This document shows, piece by piece, positions 1 to 8,318 of a stretch of 64,000 nt of DNA. Origin of the DNA: Streptomyces sp. NBC_00683 (lineage in GTDB: Bacteria > Actinomycetota > Actinomycetes > Streptomycetales > Streptomycetaceae). The notes under the pieces were generated by a model. It saw only the letters and a list, made by a program, of their open reading frames with translations. It searched no databases and was not told where the DNA came from. Position numbers and translations under genes: made by a program. Location of the stretch: NCBI RefSeq assembly GCF_036226745.1, contig NZ_CP109013.1:1302001-1366000 (forward strand), given 5' to 3'. Positions within the stretch are counted from its first letter, which is position 1, and every line of letters starts with the position of its first letter.

Positions 1-453
1 GATGACCACCGCGATCGGGGTGGGGACCCCGTAGGAGCCGCGCCCGTTGTCGTTGTCAAGGGTCGCGACCGGGGAGCAGAGCCCGTCGTGGGACAGGTTC
101 GTCGCGACGGCGACCATGGGCATGCCGACCCGCGCCGCGGCGTACTTCGCCACGTCGATGATCTTGCCGCCGCCGAGGCCGACGACGGCGTCGTAGCGGT
201 TGCCCTTGATGCCGTCGGCGAGCCGCACCGCGGAGTCGATCGTGCCGTCGGTGACCGGGTACCAGTCGGCCCCCGGCAGCACCGGAGCGAGCCGCTCGCG
301 CAGGGCGCGCCCGGAACCGCCGCTGATCGCGATGGCGAGCTTGCCCGACGCGGAGATCCGCTGGTCGGCAAGGAGACCGGCCAGATCGTCCATGGCGCCG
401 CGCCGGATGTCGACGACGACCGGGGACGGGATGAGGCGGGTCAGTACCGGCAC
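1..453 (-). CDS. sn-glycerol-1-phosphate dehydrogenase family, 3' end missing
   Basis: Translation from the GTG at 453 gives about 150 residues of an iron-containing alcohol dehydrogenase-like protein of the glycerol-1-phosphate dehydrogenase (EgsA/AraM) branch; the C-terminal half lies beyond the window. A Rossmann-type segment is followed by GLGGGKIIDVAKYAA and SHDGLCSP, which match the NAD- and metal-site neighbourhood of that family. The family reduces dihydroxyacetone phosphate to sn-glycerol-1-phosphate. The GTG start lies inside the end of the upstream nucleotidyltransferase gene (13-base overlap), so the two are translationally coupled. The true substrate is inferred; related dehydroquinate-synthase-like enzymes cannot be excluded from half a protein. 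Confidence 0.85.
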   Translation of the reverse strand, partial: MPVLTRLIPSPVVVDIRRGAMDDLAGLLADQRISASGKLAIAISGGSGRALRERLAPVLPGADWYPVTDGTIDSAVRLADGIKGNRYDAVVGLGGGKIIDVAKYAAARVGMPMVAVATNLSHDGLCSPVATLDNDNGRGSYGVPTPIAVVI

Positions 454-1178
454 GCGATCTCCCTGCCGCGGGCGAGGTCGTCGTGGTTGTCGATCTCGAC
501 CCAGGTGACCTCACCGATGGGGGCCACGTCGACCGTGAAGCCGCGGTTCACGAGCTCCTGGTAGCCGTCCTCGTAGTAGAGGTCGGGGTCGCGCTCGAAG
601 GTGACCTTCAGCGCGTCCGCGAGCTCCTCGGCGGCCTCGGGCTCGATCAGCGTGACGCCGATGTACTCGCCGGTCGCGGTGGCCGGGTCCATCAGCTTGG
701 TGATCCGCTGCACACCCTTCTCGCCGTCCGTGATGACCTTCATCTCCTCGTCGGCGAGGTTCTTCACCGTGTCGAGGGCGAGGATGATCTTCTGGCCCTT
801 GCCGCGGGCGTCCAGGAGGGTCTTCTCGACGGAGACCGGGTGCACGGTGTCGCCGTTGGCGAGGATGACGCCCTTCTTCAGGACGTCACGGGCGCACCAG
901 AGGGAGTAGGCGTTGTTCCACTCCTCGGCCTTGTCGTTGTCGATGAGCGTCAGGGTCACGCCGTACGTCGCCTCGAACTCGGCCTTGCGGGCGTAGACGG
1001 CTTCCTTGCGGTAACCGACGACGATCGCGACCTCGGTGAGTCCGACCTCGGCGAAGTTGGCCAGCGTCAGGTCCAGGACCGTCTTCTCGCCGTCCACGGG
1101 CACGAGTGCCTTGGGCAGCGTGTCCGTGTACGGACGCAGACGTCGTCCTGCACCGGCAGCCAGTACGAGGCCGATCAT
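441..1178 (-). CDS. Sugar- or alcohol-phosphate nucleotidyltransferase (phosphocholine cytidylyltransferase-like)
   Basis: A 245-residue protein opening with LAAGAGRRLRPYTDTLPKAL, the signature nucleotide-binding loop of the NTP transferase family that includes LicC-type cytidylyltransferases and sugar-1-phosphate nucleotidyltransferases. LANGD near residue 120 is the metal-binding aspartate segment. It would activate a phosphorylated alcohol as an NDP (probably CDP) derivative. Its ATG overlaps the stop of the upstream CDP-alcohol phosphatidyltransferase gene (ATGA), and its own end overlaps the glycerol-1-phosphate dehydrogenase start. The cytidyl specificity is inferred from this neighbourhood, not from a diagnostic residue. 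An in-frame extension to 1379 exists but would run into the upstream gene. Confidence 0.88.
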   Translation of the reverse strand: MIGLVLAAGAGRRLRPYTDTLPKALVPVDGEKTVLDLTLANFAEVGLTEVAIVVGYRKEAVYARKAEFEATYGVTLTLIDNDKAEEWNNAYSLWCARDVLKKGVILANGDTVHPVSVEKTLLDARGKGQKIILALDTVKNLADEEMKVITDGEKGVQRITKLMDPATATGEYIGVTLIEPEAAEELADALKVTFERDPDLYYEDGYQELVNRGFTVDVAPIGEVTWVEIDNHDDLARGREIACRY

Positions 1179-3007
1179 GCGAGTTCTCCTTCGTCGTGTA
1201 CAGCGGGGGCCGAGGAGGACACCCAGAAGCGGATGGACTCCACGAGCACCACCAGAGCCACGGCTGCCGCGAGCGCGGTGAGAGCCGTGGTAAATCCTGA
1301 ACTCCGGGTCAGTACGGCGGCGAGTACGGCCACGACCAGGGTCCGGCCCTCGTGCCCGCCGATGGCGCGCACCAGCCACCGGGGCGGTGCGCCGGTACCG
1401 CCTCGGATGCGGTACACCGTGTCGTAGTGATGGTAGGCGACGGCCGAAACGAGGCCGAATGCCGCGGGAACGGCGTGCGGCACGTCACTGCGGGCCGCCA
1501 GCACCAGAATCGTGCAGTACTCCGCGGCCCGGAAGACCGGGGGCACGAGCCAGTCGAGCGCGCCCTTGAGCGGCCGCGAGACCGCCAGGCCGGAGACGAC
1601 CGCGTACACCGCTGCCGCGCCGACGGTCAGCCAGCTGCCGTACGTAGCGAACAGGGCGGTGGCGACGATCACCACTGCGCCGACGAGGGCCAGCAGCGGG
1701 GCGGTGAAACCGCCGCCCGGGCGGCGGACCGCGCCGGCCACGGCCTGCGCGAGGGGTCCCGAGTCGGCGAGGTCGGCCAGTGCGACGGCGGCCCGGTCGG
1801 TGCGCTGCGCCTTGCGGGTCAGCGAGCGCAGCAGCCGCCCCGCCGTGGTGTAACTGGCGGCCAGCGCGCATCCGACGAGCAGGGCGTAGAAGACGATCCG
1901 GGGGGTGGTCACCGCGGTGAGAACGGCGATCATGGCCCAGCGTTCACCGATGGGCAGGACTATCATCCGGCGCAGCCAGACGGTCCAGCCGACGCTGTCG
2001 AGCCGGTCGGAGAGCGCGGCGGTGGGGCTCGTGTTGGAGACCGCGTCGTGATTGGCCTCGTTGAACGAGAAGTCGACGACATGCCGGCAGGCCTGGAGCA
2101 CCATCGCGCCGAGCGCGAGGACCCATACGTCGTCGCCGCCGCGGGCGGCACCGAGGGCGAGGCCCGCGTAGTACGCGTACTCCTTGGCCCGGTCGAAGGT
2201 GGCGTCCAGCCAGGCACCCATCGTCGAGTACTGCAGCGAGTAGCGGGCGAGCTGCCCGTCGGTGCAGTCCAGGACGAAGGACAGGAGCAGCAGCACCCCG
2301 GCCGCGACATAGCCGCCGCGGGTGCCGGTCGCCGCGCTGCCGGCCGCGATGAGGGCGGTGATCAGCGAGGCGGTGGTGACCTGGTTCGGGGTGAAGCCCC
2401 GGCGGGCGCACCAGCGGGCGATGTAGCGCGAGTACGGGCTGATGAAGAACGTCGTGAAGAAGCCGTCGTGGGCCTTCACCGCGCTGCGCAGCCGTACGGC
2501 CTCGTCGTCGACGGCGTCGACGGCGGCCTGTGCGGCACTCCGGTCCTCGGGGCCGGTGGGCACCTCGGCGGTGAGCGAACCGAGCTCGGGGCGCTGCACG
2601 GCGGTGCCCTCGGCGTCCAGGGCGACGGCGAGCCGGCCGGGGACCGTGCGGTCCTCGGCGACGGGTTCGGCGCCGGCGGGCGCGACGGGGCTTCCCGCGC
2701 CCACGGCTGCCACGGCCCTGCGCAGGGCTCGGAGCAGCGCGTCCCGCGCCTCGGGCTGCGCGGTGAGCGCTCCGGGGACGGTGGCGGCGGCGAAGCGGGG
2801 GTCGGTCAGTCCGAGCCTGAGGGCATGGACGTGGCCGACGAAGCGTGGGTCCACGAGCGCGACGCGACGGCTCGCGGGGACCGCGGCGAGCAGCTCGGCG
2901 GCCTCGGAGGCGTCGGCGGCTGCCCGTACGTCAAAGCCGAGTGACCGCAGATCGTCCTCGAGCGACGATCCGGGTACCGGCGCACCGGTGAGGATGGCGG
3001 TCGACAG
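1175..3007 (-). CDS. CDP-alcohol phosphatidyltransferase (DUF5941-type membrane protein)
   Basis: A 610-residue membrane protein if started at the CTG at 3007. The catalytic CDP-alcohol signature D-G-x2-A-R-x8-G-x3-D-x3-D is complete (DGQLAR, then GAWLDATFD), at about residues 250-272 of the long form. It is followed by several hydrophobic helices and a further C-terminal membrane block. The soluble N-terminal part of about 170 residues is of the kind seen in actinobacterial DUF5941 proteins. It would transfer a phospho-alcohol from a CDP carrier to an acceptor alcohol in the membrane. A GTG at 2854 is the first conventional start, but the frame stays coding-like upstream to an AAGGAG-preceded CTG. 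It is first gene of a three-gene overlapping operon. Substrates are unknown. Confidence 0.85.
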   Translation of the reverse strand: MSTAILTGAPVPGSSLEDDLRSLGFDVRAAADASEAAELLAAVPASRRVALVDPRFVGHVHALRLGLTDPRFAAATVPGALTAQPEARDALLRALRRAVAAVGAGSPVAPAGAEPVAEDRTVPGRLAVALDAEGTAVQRPELGSLTAEVPTGPEDRSAAQAAVDAVDDEAVRLRSAVKAHDGFFTTFFISPYSRYIARWCARRGFTPNQVTTASLITALIAAGSAATGTRGGYVAAGVLLLLSFVLDCTDGQLARYSLQYSTMGAWLDATFDRAKEYAYYAGLALGAARGGDDVWVLALGAMVLQACRHVVDFSFNEANHDAVSNTSPTAALSDRLDSVGWTVWLRRMIVLPIGERWAMIAVLTAVTTPRIVFYALLVGCALAASYTTAGRLLRSLTRKAQRTDRAAVALADLADSGPLAQAVAGAVRRPGGGFTAPLLALVGAVVIVATALFATYGSWLTVGAAAVYAVVSGLAVSRPLKGALDWLVPPVFRAAEYCTILVLAARSDVPHAVPAAFGLVSAVAYHHYDTVYRIRGGTGAPPRWLVRAIGGHEGRTLVVAVLAAVLTRSSGFTTALTALAAAVALVVLVESIRFWVSSSAPAVHDEGELA

Positions 3008-3022
3008 ACGAACTCACTCCTT
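3005..3022 (-). promoter_or_regulatory. Ribosome site selecting a probable CTG start
   Basis: On the minus strand AAGGAG (3022-3017) stands nine bases before a CTG (3007-3005), after which the frame reads STAILTGAPVPGS. An in-frame TGA lies just upstream of the CTG region, so no ATG, GTG or TTG is available between that stop and the GTG at 2854. CTG initiation is the best reading, but it is an inference. Confidence 0.45.
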
Positions 3023-3221
3023 GGTGCTGACGGGAAAGGCGCGCGACAGTGCGGCCCTCGGGCGGGCCGGCGGCGCGTCGGCTGAGGCTATCGGATGAAC
3101 GGAAGACCGAGTTCACCGCCCGTTTGTGCTCCGTTCGGGCGAACCGGCCATCATGCGGCGCTGTTCGCGATCATCATCGTCGATCAACACCTCGCCCCAC
3201 AAACCGCGCAGGGTCAGCGCA

Positions 3222-3227
3222 TAAGCT
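3222..3227 (+). promoter_or_regulatory. Possible -10 box of a leaderless galE transcript
   Basis: TAAGCT lies seven bases before the galE ATG, and no Shine-Dalgarno sequence precedes that ATG. This spacing is typical of leaderless actinobacterial messages. No convincing -35 box was seen, so the call is tentative. Confidence 0.35.
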
Positions 3228-3234
3228 GACACGT

Positions 3235-4218
3235 ATGACGTGGTTGATCACTGGCGGGGCCGGTTACATCGGAGCACATGTGGCGAAGGCCATGACGGGG
3301 GCCGGCGAGAGAGTCGTGGTGCTCGACGACATCTCCACGGGCATCGAGGGGCGCCTGCCCGCGGACGTTCCCCTGGTGCGCGGCTCGGCCTCCGACCGTG
3401 CGCTGCTCGACCGGGTGCTGGCCGAGCACCAGGTGACCGGTGTGGTGCACCTCGCGGCGAAGAAGCAGGTCGGCGAGTCCGTCGAGAAGCCCCTCGTCTA
3501 CTACCGGGAGAACGTGACCGGCCTCGCCGTGCTGCTGGAGGCGGTGGTCGCGGCCGGTGTGCGGCGTTTCCTCTTCTCCTCCTCGGCCGCGGTGTACGGG
3601 GTTCCGGACACGGAGCTCATCACCGAAGAGACTCCGTGCGCCCCGATCAACCCCTACGGCGAGACCAAGCTGGCCGGTGAATGGCTGGTGCGGGCGACGG
3701 GCCGGGCGCACTCGGTCTCGACCGCCTGTCTGCGCTACTTCAACGTGGCCGGGGCCGCGGAGCCCGAGCTGTCGGACACGGGCGTCTTCAACGTCGTGCC
3801 CATGATCTTCGACCGGCTGACGCGCGGCGAGGCCCCGCGGATCTTCGGTGACGACTACCCGACGCCCGACGGCACCTGCGTCCGCGACTACATCCACGTC
3901 GCCGACCTCGCAGACGCGCACCTCGCGGTGGCCCGGAAGCTGGCGGAGCCCGGCTTCGCCGGGGATCTGACCGTGAACATCGGCCGCGGTGAAGGCGTCT
4001 CGGTGCGAGAGCTCGCCGATCTGGTGGGCGAGGTCAGCGGCCTGCCCACGGAGCCCGTGATCGAACCGCGCAGGCCCGGTGACGCGGCCAGGGCCGTCGC
4101 CTCTGCCGCGCGGATGACCGAGGAACTGGGCTGGACGGCCCGGCGCGGGATGCGCGAGATGGTCGAGTCGGCCTGGGAGGGCTGGTGCCTGCGCCACCCC
4201 GAGGCCCGCGCGAAGTAG
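3235..4218 (+). CDS. galE: UDP-glucose 4-epimerase
   Basis: A 327-residue short-chain dehydrogenase-type epimerase that interconverts UDP-glucose and UDP-galactose in the cytosol. It begins MTWLITGGAGYIGAH (NAD-binding GxxGxxG). It has the SSSAAVYG serine block near residues 117-124 and the catalytic Tyr-x3-Lys in YGETK near 142-146. Length is normal for GalE. The start is the ATG at 3235, since the N-terminal beta strand begins there; a longer in-frame extension to 3049 has no family resemblance. It is divergent from the phosphatidyltransferase operon and is followed by a strong hairpin. Other UDP-sugar epimerases of the same fold are possible. Confidence 0.88.
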   Translation: MTWLITGGAGYIGAHVAKAMTGAGERVVVLDDISTGIEGRLPADVPLVRGSASDRALLDRVLAEHQVTGVVHLAAKKQVGESVEKPLVYYRENVTGLAVLLEAVVAAGVRRFLFSSSAAVYGVPDTELITEETPCAPINPYGETKLAGEWLVRATGRAHSVSTACLRYFNVAGAAEPELSDTGVFNVVPMIFDRLTRGEAPRIFGDDYPTPDGTCVRDYIHVADLADAHLAVARKLAEPGFAGDLTVNIGRGEGVSVRELADLVGEVSGLPTEPVIEPRRPGDAARAVASAARMTEELGWTARRGMREMVESAWEGWCLRHPEARAK

Positions 4219-4241
4219 TCCGCGGCACTCTGCCGACGCCT

Positions 4242-4269
4242 CTGACCTGCGAACGTTTCCGCAGGTCAG
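4242..4269 (+). terminator. Hairpin terminator after galE
   Basis: Two perfectly complementary 10-base arms (4242-4251 and 4260-4269) enclose an 8-base loop, 24 bases after the galE stop. There is no long T-run, as is usual for GC-rich actinobacteria. Confidence 0.65.
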
Positions 4270-4383
4270 GGCACATGACAACGGTGTTCAGTGCCGTGTT
4301 GCCCGGTACCCCCCGCCCGTAGTTCACTGGCCACATCGGGCGATCGGCGCCCGAGTGGTACGACGCGTTCCGGAGGCGTTCCC

Positions 4384-5325
4384 ATGGGGGCTGGCCACGA
4401 TCACGGGCATACGCACGGAGGGCCGCCCCCGACGGGCACGGCCGCCGCCGCGTACAGGGGCCGGCTCAAGGTCGCCCTGGGCATCACGCTCGGCGTCATG
4501 GTCATGGAGATCGTCGGCGGACTGCTCTCCGACTCGCTCGCACTGATCGCCGACGCGGCCCATATGGCCACGGACGCACTCGGCCTCGGCATGGCCCTGC
4601 TCGCGATCCACTTCGCCAACAGACCCTCGGGGCCCAACCGCACCTTCGGCCTCGCCCGCGCGGAGATCCTCGCCGCGCTGGCCAACTGCCTGCTGCTCCT
4701 GGGAGTCGGCGGCTACCTGGTCTTCGAGGCGGTCGACCGTTTCATCACCCCGGCCGAGACCAGGGGCGGTCTGGCCATCGTGTTCGCCTCCGTCGGTCTG
4801 GTCGCCAACATCGTCTCGCTGTCCCTGCTGATGCGCGGACAGAAGGACAGCCTCAATGTGCGGGGCGCCTATCTCGAGGTCGTCGCGGACACCCTCGGCT
4901 CGGTCACCGTCCTGGTGTCGGCGGGCATCATCATGGCCACGGGCTGGCAGGCCGCCGACCCGATCGCCTCGTTGCTGATCGGTCTCATGATCGTCCCCCG
5001 TACGGTGAAACTGCTGCGCGAGACGCTCGACGTGCTTCTGGAGTCGGCGCCCAAGGGTGTCGACATGGCGGAGGTGCGCGCCCACATCACCGCCCTTCCC
5101 GGGGTGCTGGACGTCCACGACCTGCACGCCTGGACGATCACCTCCGGGATGCCGGTGCTCTCCGCGCACGTGGTCGTGCACCAGGAGATGCTGGACTCGA
5201 TCGGCCACGAGAAGCTCCTGCACGACCTGCAGGGCTGCCTCGGCCATCACTTCGACGTGGAGCACTGCACCTTCCAGCTGGAGCCGAGCGGGCATGCGGA
5301 GCACGAGGCGAGGCTCTGCCACTGA
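4384..5325 (+). CDS. Cation diffusion facilitator family metal exporter
   Basis: A 313-residue inner-membrane transporter that would export Zn(II) or a similar divalent cation in exchange for protons. The N-terminus is histidine-rich (GHDHGHTHGG). Six hydrophobic segments follow, with the metal-site motif AAHMATDALG in the second helix. The cytoplasmic C-terminal domain contains the H-D-L-H-A-W segment typical of the family. The ATG at 4384 follows a GGAGG ribosome site, and the upstream extension is not conserved-looking. It sits alone between galE and a methyltransferase gene. Metal specificity cannot be read from sequence. Confidence 0.9.
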   Translation: MGAGHDHGHTHGGPPPTGTAAAAYRGRLKVALGITLGVMVMEIVGGLLSDSLALIADAAHMATDALGLGMALLAIHFANRPSGPNRTFGLARAEILAALANCLLLLGVGGYLVFEAVDRFITPAETRGGLAIVFASVGLVANIVSLSLLMRGQKDSLNVRGAYLEVVADTLGSVTVLVSAGIIMATGWQAADPIASLLIGLMIVPRTVKLLRETLDVLLESAPKGVDMAEVRAHITALPGVLDVHDLHAWTITSGMPVLSAHVVVHQEMLDSIGHEKLLHDLQGCLGHHFDVEHCTFQLEPSGHAEHEARLCH

Positions 5326-5415
5326 GCGGGACCGGGTGTTAGGGTCTCCGGCGTACGTTCGAGCGCTTCGAGTGCTTCGAGTGCGAAGCCCGTGGGAGAG
5401 AAGGAGCTGAGGTTG

Positions 5416-5484
5416 ATGACTGTCGCGACGACGGCTGCCCCGCGCAGCAATCGGTCCTTCCTCATCTCCCGGGTTCTCGGCTAG
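5416..5484 (+). CDS. Possible 22-aa leader peptide upstream of the methyltransferase fusion
   Basis: An ATG nine bases after AAGGAG opens a 22-codon ORF reading MTVATTAAPRSNRSFLISRV then Leu-Gly and a stop, 62 bases before the TTG start of the next gene. It is rich in Arg and Ser and has no cysteine. The ribosome site is better than that of the downstream gene, which suggests a translated upstream ORF, possibly regulatory. I do not recognise the peptide. It could be chance. Confidence 0.35.
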   Translation: MTVATTAAPRSNRSFLISRVLG

Positions 5485-5546
5485 CTGCTCGGCTGTCTCC
5501 ACGTCGCCGCGTCGGCCGGAGCCCTCTCACCCAAGGGTTTCCCACG

Positions 5547-6794
5547 TTGACCGACCACACATTCAACGCTTTCTTCGCACTGCACCACCGCCTGCCCCGG
5601 CAGAGTCCGGGCTCGGACGCGACCACCCGGCGGCTGCTCGCCCTCGCGGGCCCGCAGCCGGACCGCCCGCGCGTCCTGGACCTGGGCTGCGGTCCCGGCA
5701 GGGCCGCCCTCCTGCTCGCCGCCGAGGCGGGTGCCGAGGTGACCGCGGTCGATCTGCACCAGCCGTTCCTCGACGAACTGCGCGAGGCGGCCGAGGCGCG
5801 TGGCCTCGGTGACCGGATCCACACCGTCAGGGCCGACATGGCGGACCTCGGCAGGTTCGCCGACGGCTCCTTCGACCTGGTCTGGGCCGAGGGTTCCGCG
5901 TACATCATCGGGTTCGACACGGCGCTGCGTGACTGGCAGCGGCTGCTCGCTCCCGGTGGCTCGATGGTGATCACCGAGTGCGTCTGGACCACGGACGCGC
6001 CGGCCGACGAAGCCCGTGCGTTCTGGGAGCGGCACGGCTCCCTGCGCCCGGTCGCCGCCAACACGGCTGCTGCCGTGGCGGCGGGCTGCCATGTGCTCGG
6101 CGTGCTGCTGCAGCCGGGGAGCGACTGGGACGAGTACTACGTCCCCCTCGCCGAACGGGCTGCGGCCACCGATCCCACGGCTCCCGGTATGGCGCAGGCC
6201 CTCGCGGCCACCGCCGAGGAGCTGGCGATGCGCCGCGACCACGGCAAGGAGTACGGCTACGCCGGCTACGTCCTGCGGCCGGCCGACTCCCGGTGGCGGA
6301 CCCGTCCGGAGACCTCCGCGGACCGCGATGCCGTGCACGCCGTCAACACGGCGGCGTTCCCGACGCGGGCCGAGGCCGATCTGGTCGATGCCCTGCGCCT
6401 GGATCCCGGCGCCTGGCTGCCCGGTCTCTCGTACGTGGCCGAGGCACCGGACGGTTCCGTCGCCGCGCACGCGCTGCTGACCCGGTGCCGGGTCGGGGAC
6501 GCGCCGGCGCTGGCGCTGGCCCCGGTGGCGACCTCGCCCTCGCATCAGCGCGGGGGCGCGGGCCGTGCCGTGGTGCGTGCCGTGCTGGACGCGGCCCGGC
6601 TGCGGGGTGAGCCGCTCGTGCTGGTGCTCGGCCATCCGCGGTACTACCCGGCGTTCGGCTTCGTACCGGCGTCGCGGTTCGGGATCGGGGTCGCTTTCGA
6701 TGTTCCCGACGAGGCCCTGATGGCCCTGCGGCTCGACGATTCCGCGCCGGTGCCCATGGGCAGCATCCAGTATCCGGACGCCTTCGGAGTCTGA
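5547..6794 (+). CDS. SAM-dependent methyltransferase fused to a GNAT acetyltransferase
   Basis: A 415-residue two-domain protein. Residues about 10-240 are a class I methyltransferase with the SAM-binding loop VLDLGCGPGRAALLLA, an acidic TAVDLH strand and an LLAPGG motif IV region. Residues about 250-415 are an N-acetyltransferase with the acetyl-CoA loop HQRGGAGRAV and the C-terminal YPAFGFVPA segment of GNAT enzymes. There is no frameshift between them, so this is a genuine fusion, probably cytosolic. Translation starts at the TTG at 5547, eight bases after AAGGG. Substrates for either domain are unknown. A 22-codon ORF precedes it and a strong hairpin follows. Confidence 0.82.
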   Translation: MTDHTFNAFFALHHRLPRQSPGSDATTRRLLALAGPQPDRPRVLDLGCGPGRAALLLAAEAGAEVTAVDLHQPFLDELREAAEARGLGDRIHTVRADMADLGRFADGSFDLVWAEGSAYIIGFDTALRDWQRLLAPGGSMVITECVWTTDAPADEARAFWERHGSLRPVAANTAAAVAAGCHVLGVLLQPGSDWDEYYVPLAERAAATDPTAPGMAQALAATAEELAMRRDHGKEYGYAGYVLRPADSRWRTRPETSADRDAVHAVNTAAFPTRAEADLVDALRLDPGAWLPGLSYVAEAPDGSVAAHALLTRCRVGDAPALALAPVATSPSHQRGGAGRAVVRAVLDAARLRGEPLVLVLGHPRYYPAFGFVPASRFGIGVAFDVPDEALMALRLDDSAPVPMGSIQYPDAFGV

Positions 6795-6800
6795 CGCGGT

Positions 6801-6839
6801 GTCCGGTCCGCCGCGCCGTCAGGGTGCGGCGGGCCGGAC
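6801..6839 (+). terminator. Hairpin terminator after the methyltransferase fusion
   Basis: Arms 6801-6814 and 6826-6839 pair over 14 positions with a single G-T wobble around an 11-base loop, beginning seven bases after the stop codon. Confidence 0.7.
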
Positions 6840-6941
6840 ATGCCAGCACCCGAAGTACGGACAAGCGGCTTTTGTGCGGCAGACTTGACCGGACTCGAGG
6901 GGTCCGGCGCACGAGGCCGGGAACCAAAGCGAAGGATGGGT

Positions 6942-7535
6942 ATGCCGACCACACCAGCCACCGCGGCGCACAGCTCGTCGAACGGCACAGCAGAAGCGAT
7001 CATGCTCGAACTGGTCGACGAGGACGGCACCACCATCGGCATCGCGGAGAAACTCGCCGCCCACCAGGCACCGGGCCAGCTGCACCGGGCGTTCTCCGTG
7101 TTCCTCTTCGACGAACAGGGACGTCTGCTGCTGCAGCGCCGTGCGCTCGGCAAGTACCACTCCCCCGGCGTGTGGTCCAACACCTGCTGCGGTCATCCGT
7201 ACCCCGGCGAGGCGCCCTTCGCGGCCGCCGCCCGGCGTACGTACGAGGAGCTCGGGATCTCGCCCTCGCTGCTCGCGGCCGCGGGCACGGTCCGCTACAA
7301 CCATCCGGACCCCGTCTCGGGCCTGGTGGAGCAGGAGTTCAACCATCTGTTCGTCGGGATGGCGCAGGAGCAGCTGCGGCCGGATCCGGAGGAGGTCGGC
7401 GAGACGGCCTTCGTGACCGCGGGTGAGCTCGCGGAGCGGCACGCCGCCGCGCCGTTCTCGGCCTGGTTCATGACGGTGCTGGATGCCGCGCGGCCCGCGA
7501 TCAGGGAGCTGACGGGGCCGTCCGCGGGCTGGTGA
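6942..7535 (+). CDS. idi: Isopentenyl-diphosphate delta-isomerase, type I
   Basis: A 197-residue Nudix-fold enzyme that converts isopentenyl diphosphate to dimethylallyl diphosphate for isoprenoid synthesis. The catalytic cysteine region SPGVWSNTCCGHP, the Nudix helix RRTYEELG and the later QEFNHLFVG metal-site segment are all present. Length is normal for bacterial type I Idi. Two ATG codons lie close together (6936 and 6942); the second has better spacing from GAAGG. It is monocistronic here and convergent with the HATPase gene. No other isoprenoid gene is adjacent. Confidence 0.93.
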   Translation: MPTTPATAAHSSSNGTAEAIMLELVDEDGTTIGIAEKLAAHQAPGQLHRAFSVFLFDEQGRLLLQRRALGKYHSPGVWSNTCCGHPYPGEAPFAAAARRTYEELGISPSLLAAAGTVRYNHPDPVSGLVEQEFNHLFVGMAQEQLRPDPEEVGETAFVTAGELAERHAAAPFSAWFMTVLDAARPAIRELTGPSAGW

Positions 7536-7562
7536 GACGCCGCCCGGCGGGTGCGGGGGCGG

Positions 7563-8018
7563 TCAGAACTGGGCCCTCAGCGGCAGCGCCGCCCAGATGA
7601 TCTTCCCGCCACCCGCCGTGTGCTCCACGTCGCAGGTGCCGCCCGCCTCCGCCGTGACCTCCCGGACCAGCAGCAGTCCACGCCCGCCCGTCTGCGCGTA
7701 GTCGGTCACCAGGGCGGTCGGGCGGTAGGGGTGGTTGTCCTCGACGGACACCCTGATCCATTCAGCCCCGATGGCGACCTCGACCGCGAGCTCGGGCGAG
7801 AGCAGTGCGGCGTGCTTCACCGCGTTGGTGACCAGTTCCGAGACGATCAGCAGCAGGCCCTGGAGGACGTCGTCCTCCACGGGCACGCCCTGCCGGTTCA
7901 GCAGGTCCCGTACCGCGTGCCGGGCCTGCGGTACCGAGACGTCGACGGCGGGGGCGGTGAATCGCCACACCCCCTCGTACGGCACGGGATGGGCCGGTAC
8001 ACTCCCGCGGCTCTCCAT
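7563..8018 (-). CDS. ATP-binding regulatory protein (anti-sigma-factor-like HATPase)
   Basis: A 151-residue single-domain GHKL ATPase of the RsbW/SpoIIAB-like type that is abundant in Streptomyces. ELVTNAVKHA is the N box, SVEDN the G1-like region and GGRGLLLVREV the glycine-rich lid. Such proteins bind sigma or anti-anti-sigma factors in the cytosol, but no sigma or antagonist gene is adjacent, so the partner is unknown. Start choice is uncertain between ATG 8018 and GTG 8045; neither has a strong ribosome site. It is convergent with idi. Confidence 0.78.
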   Translation of the reverse strand: MESRGSVPAHPVPYEGVWRFTAPAVDVSVPQARHAVRDLLNRQGVPVEDDVLQGLLLIVSELVTNAVKHAALLSPELAVEVAIGAEWIRVSVEDNHPYRPTALVTDYAQTGGRGLLLVREVTAEAGGTCDVEHTAGGGKIIWAALPLRAQF

Positions 8019-8305
8019 AGACCGGTACCCGCTCTCGACTCGCACGTCACTGACTATCGAGTAATGAGTGTCGGGAACAGCTTGGTCCGGACCGGGCTTC
8101 TGACCATAAGTAGTCGGTTATAGAAGCAATGTGACCGAGTGGGTATGACAGCGTCAGGTGATTGGACTACTTCTCGTCTTCTTCGGGCGTCATCTGGTCC
8201 GTCACCAGGCTGACGATCCGTCGGCCGCCGATCAGAGCATCGACAGCACCTCATGGTGCGCCCGCTTCGCGACCCCTTCTTGATCTTAGGTACGGGCCGT
8301 ACGGA

Positions 8306-8311
8306 TAGCAT
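8306..8311 (+). promoter_or_regulatory. Possible -10 box for a leaderless crotonase-fold gene
   Basis: TAGCAT ends seven bases before the ATG at 8319 and no Shine-Dalgarno sequence is present, suggesting a leaderless transcript. Apart from this, I see no gene or repeat in the roughly 300-base divergent gap 8019-8318. Confidence 0.3.
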
Positions 8312-8318
8312 CCGGCGC

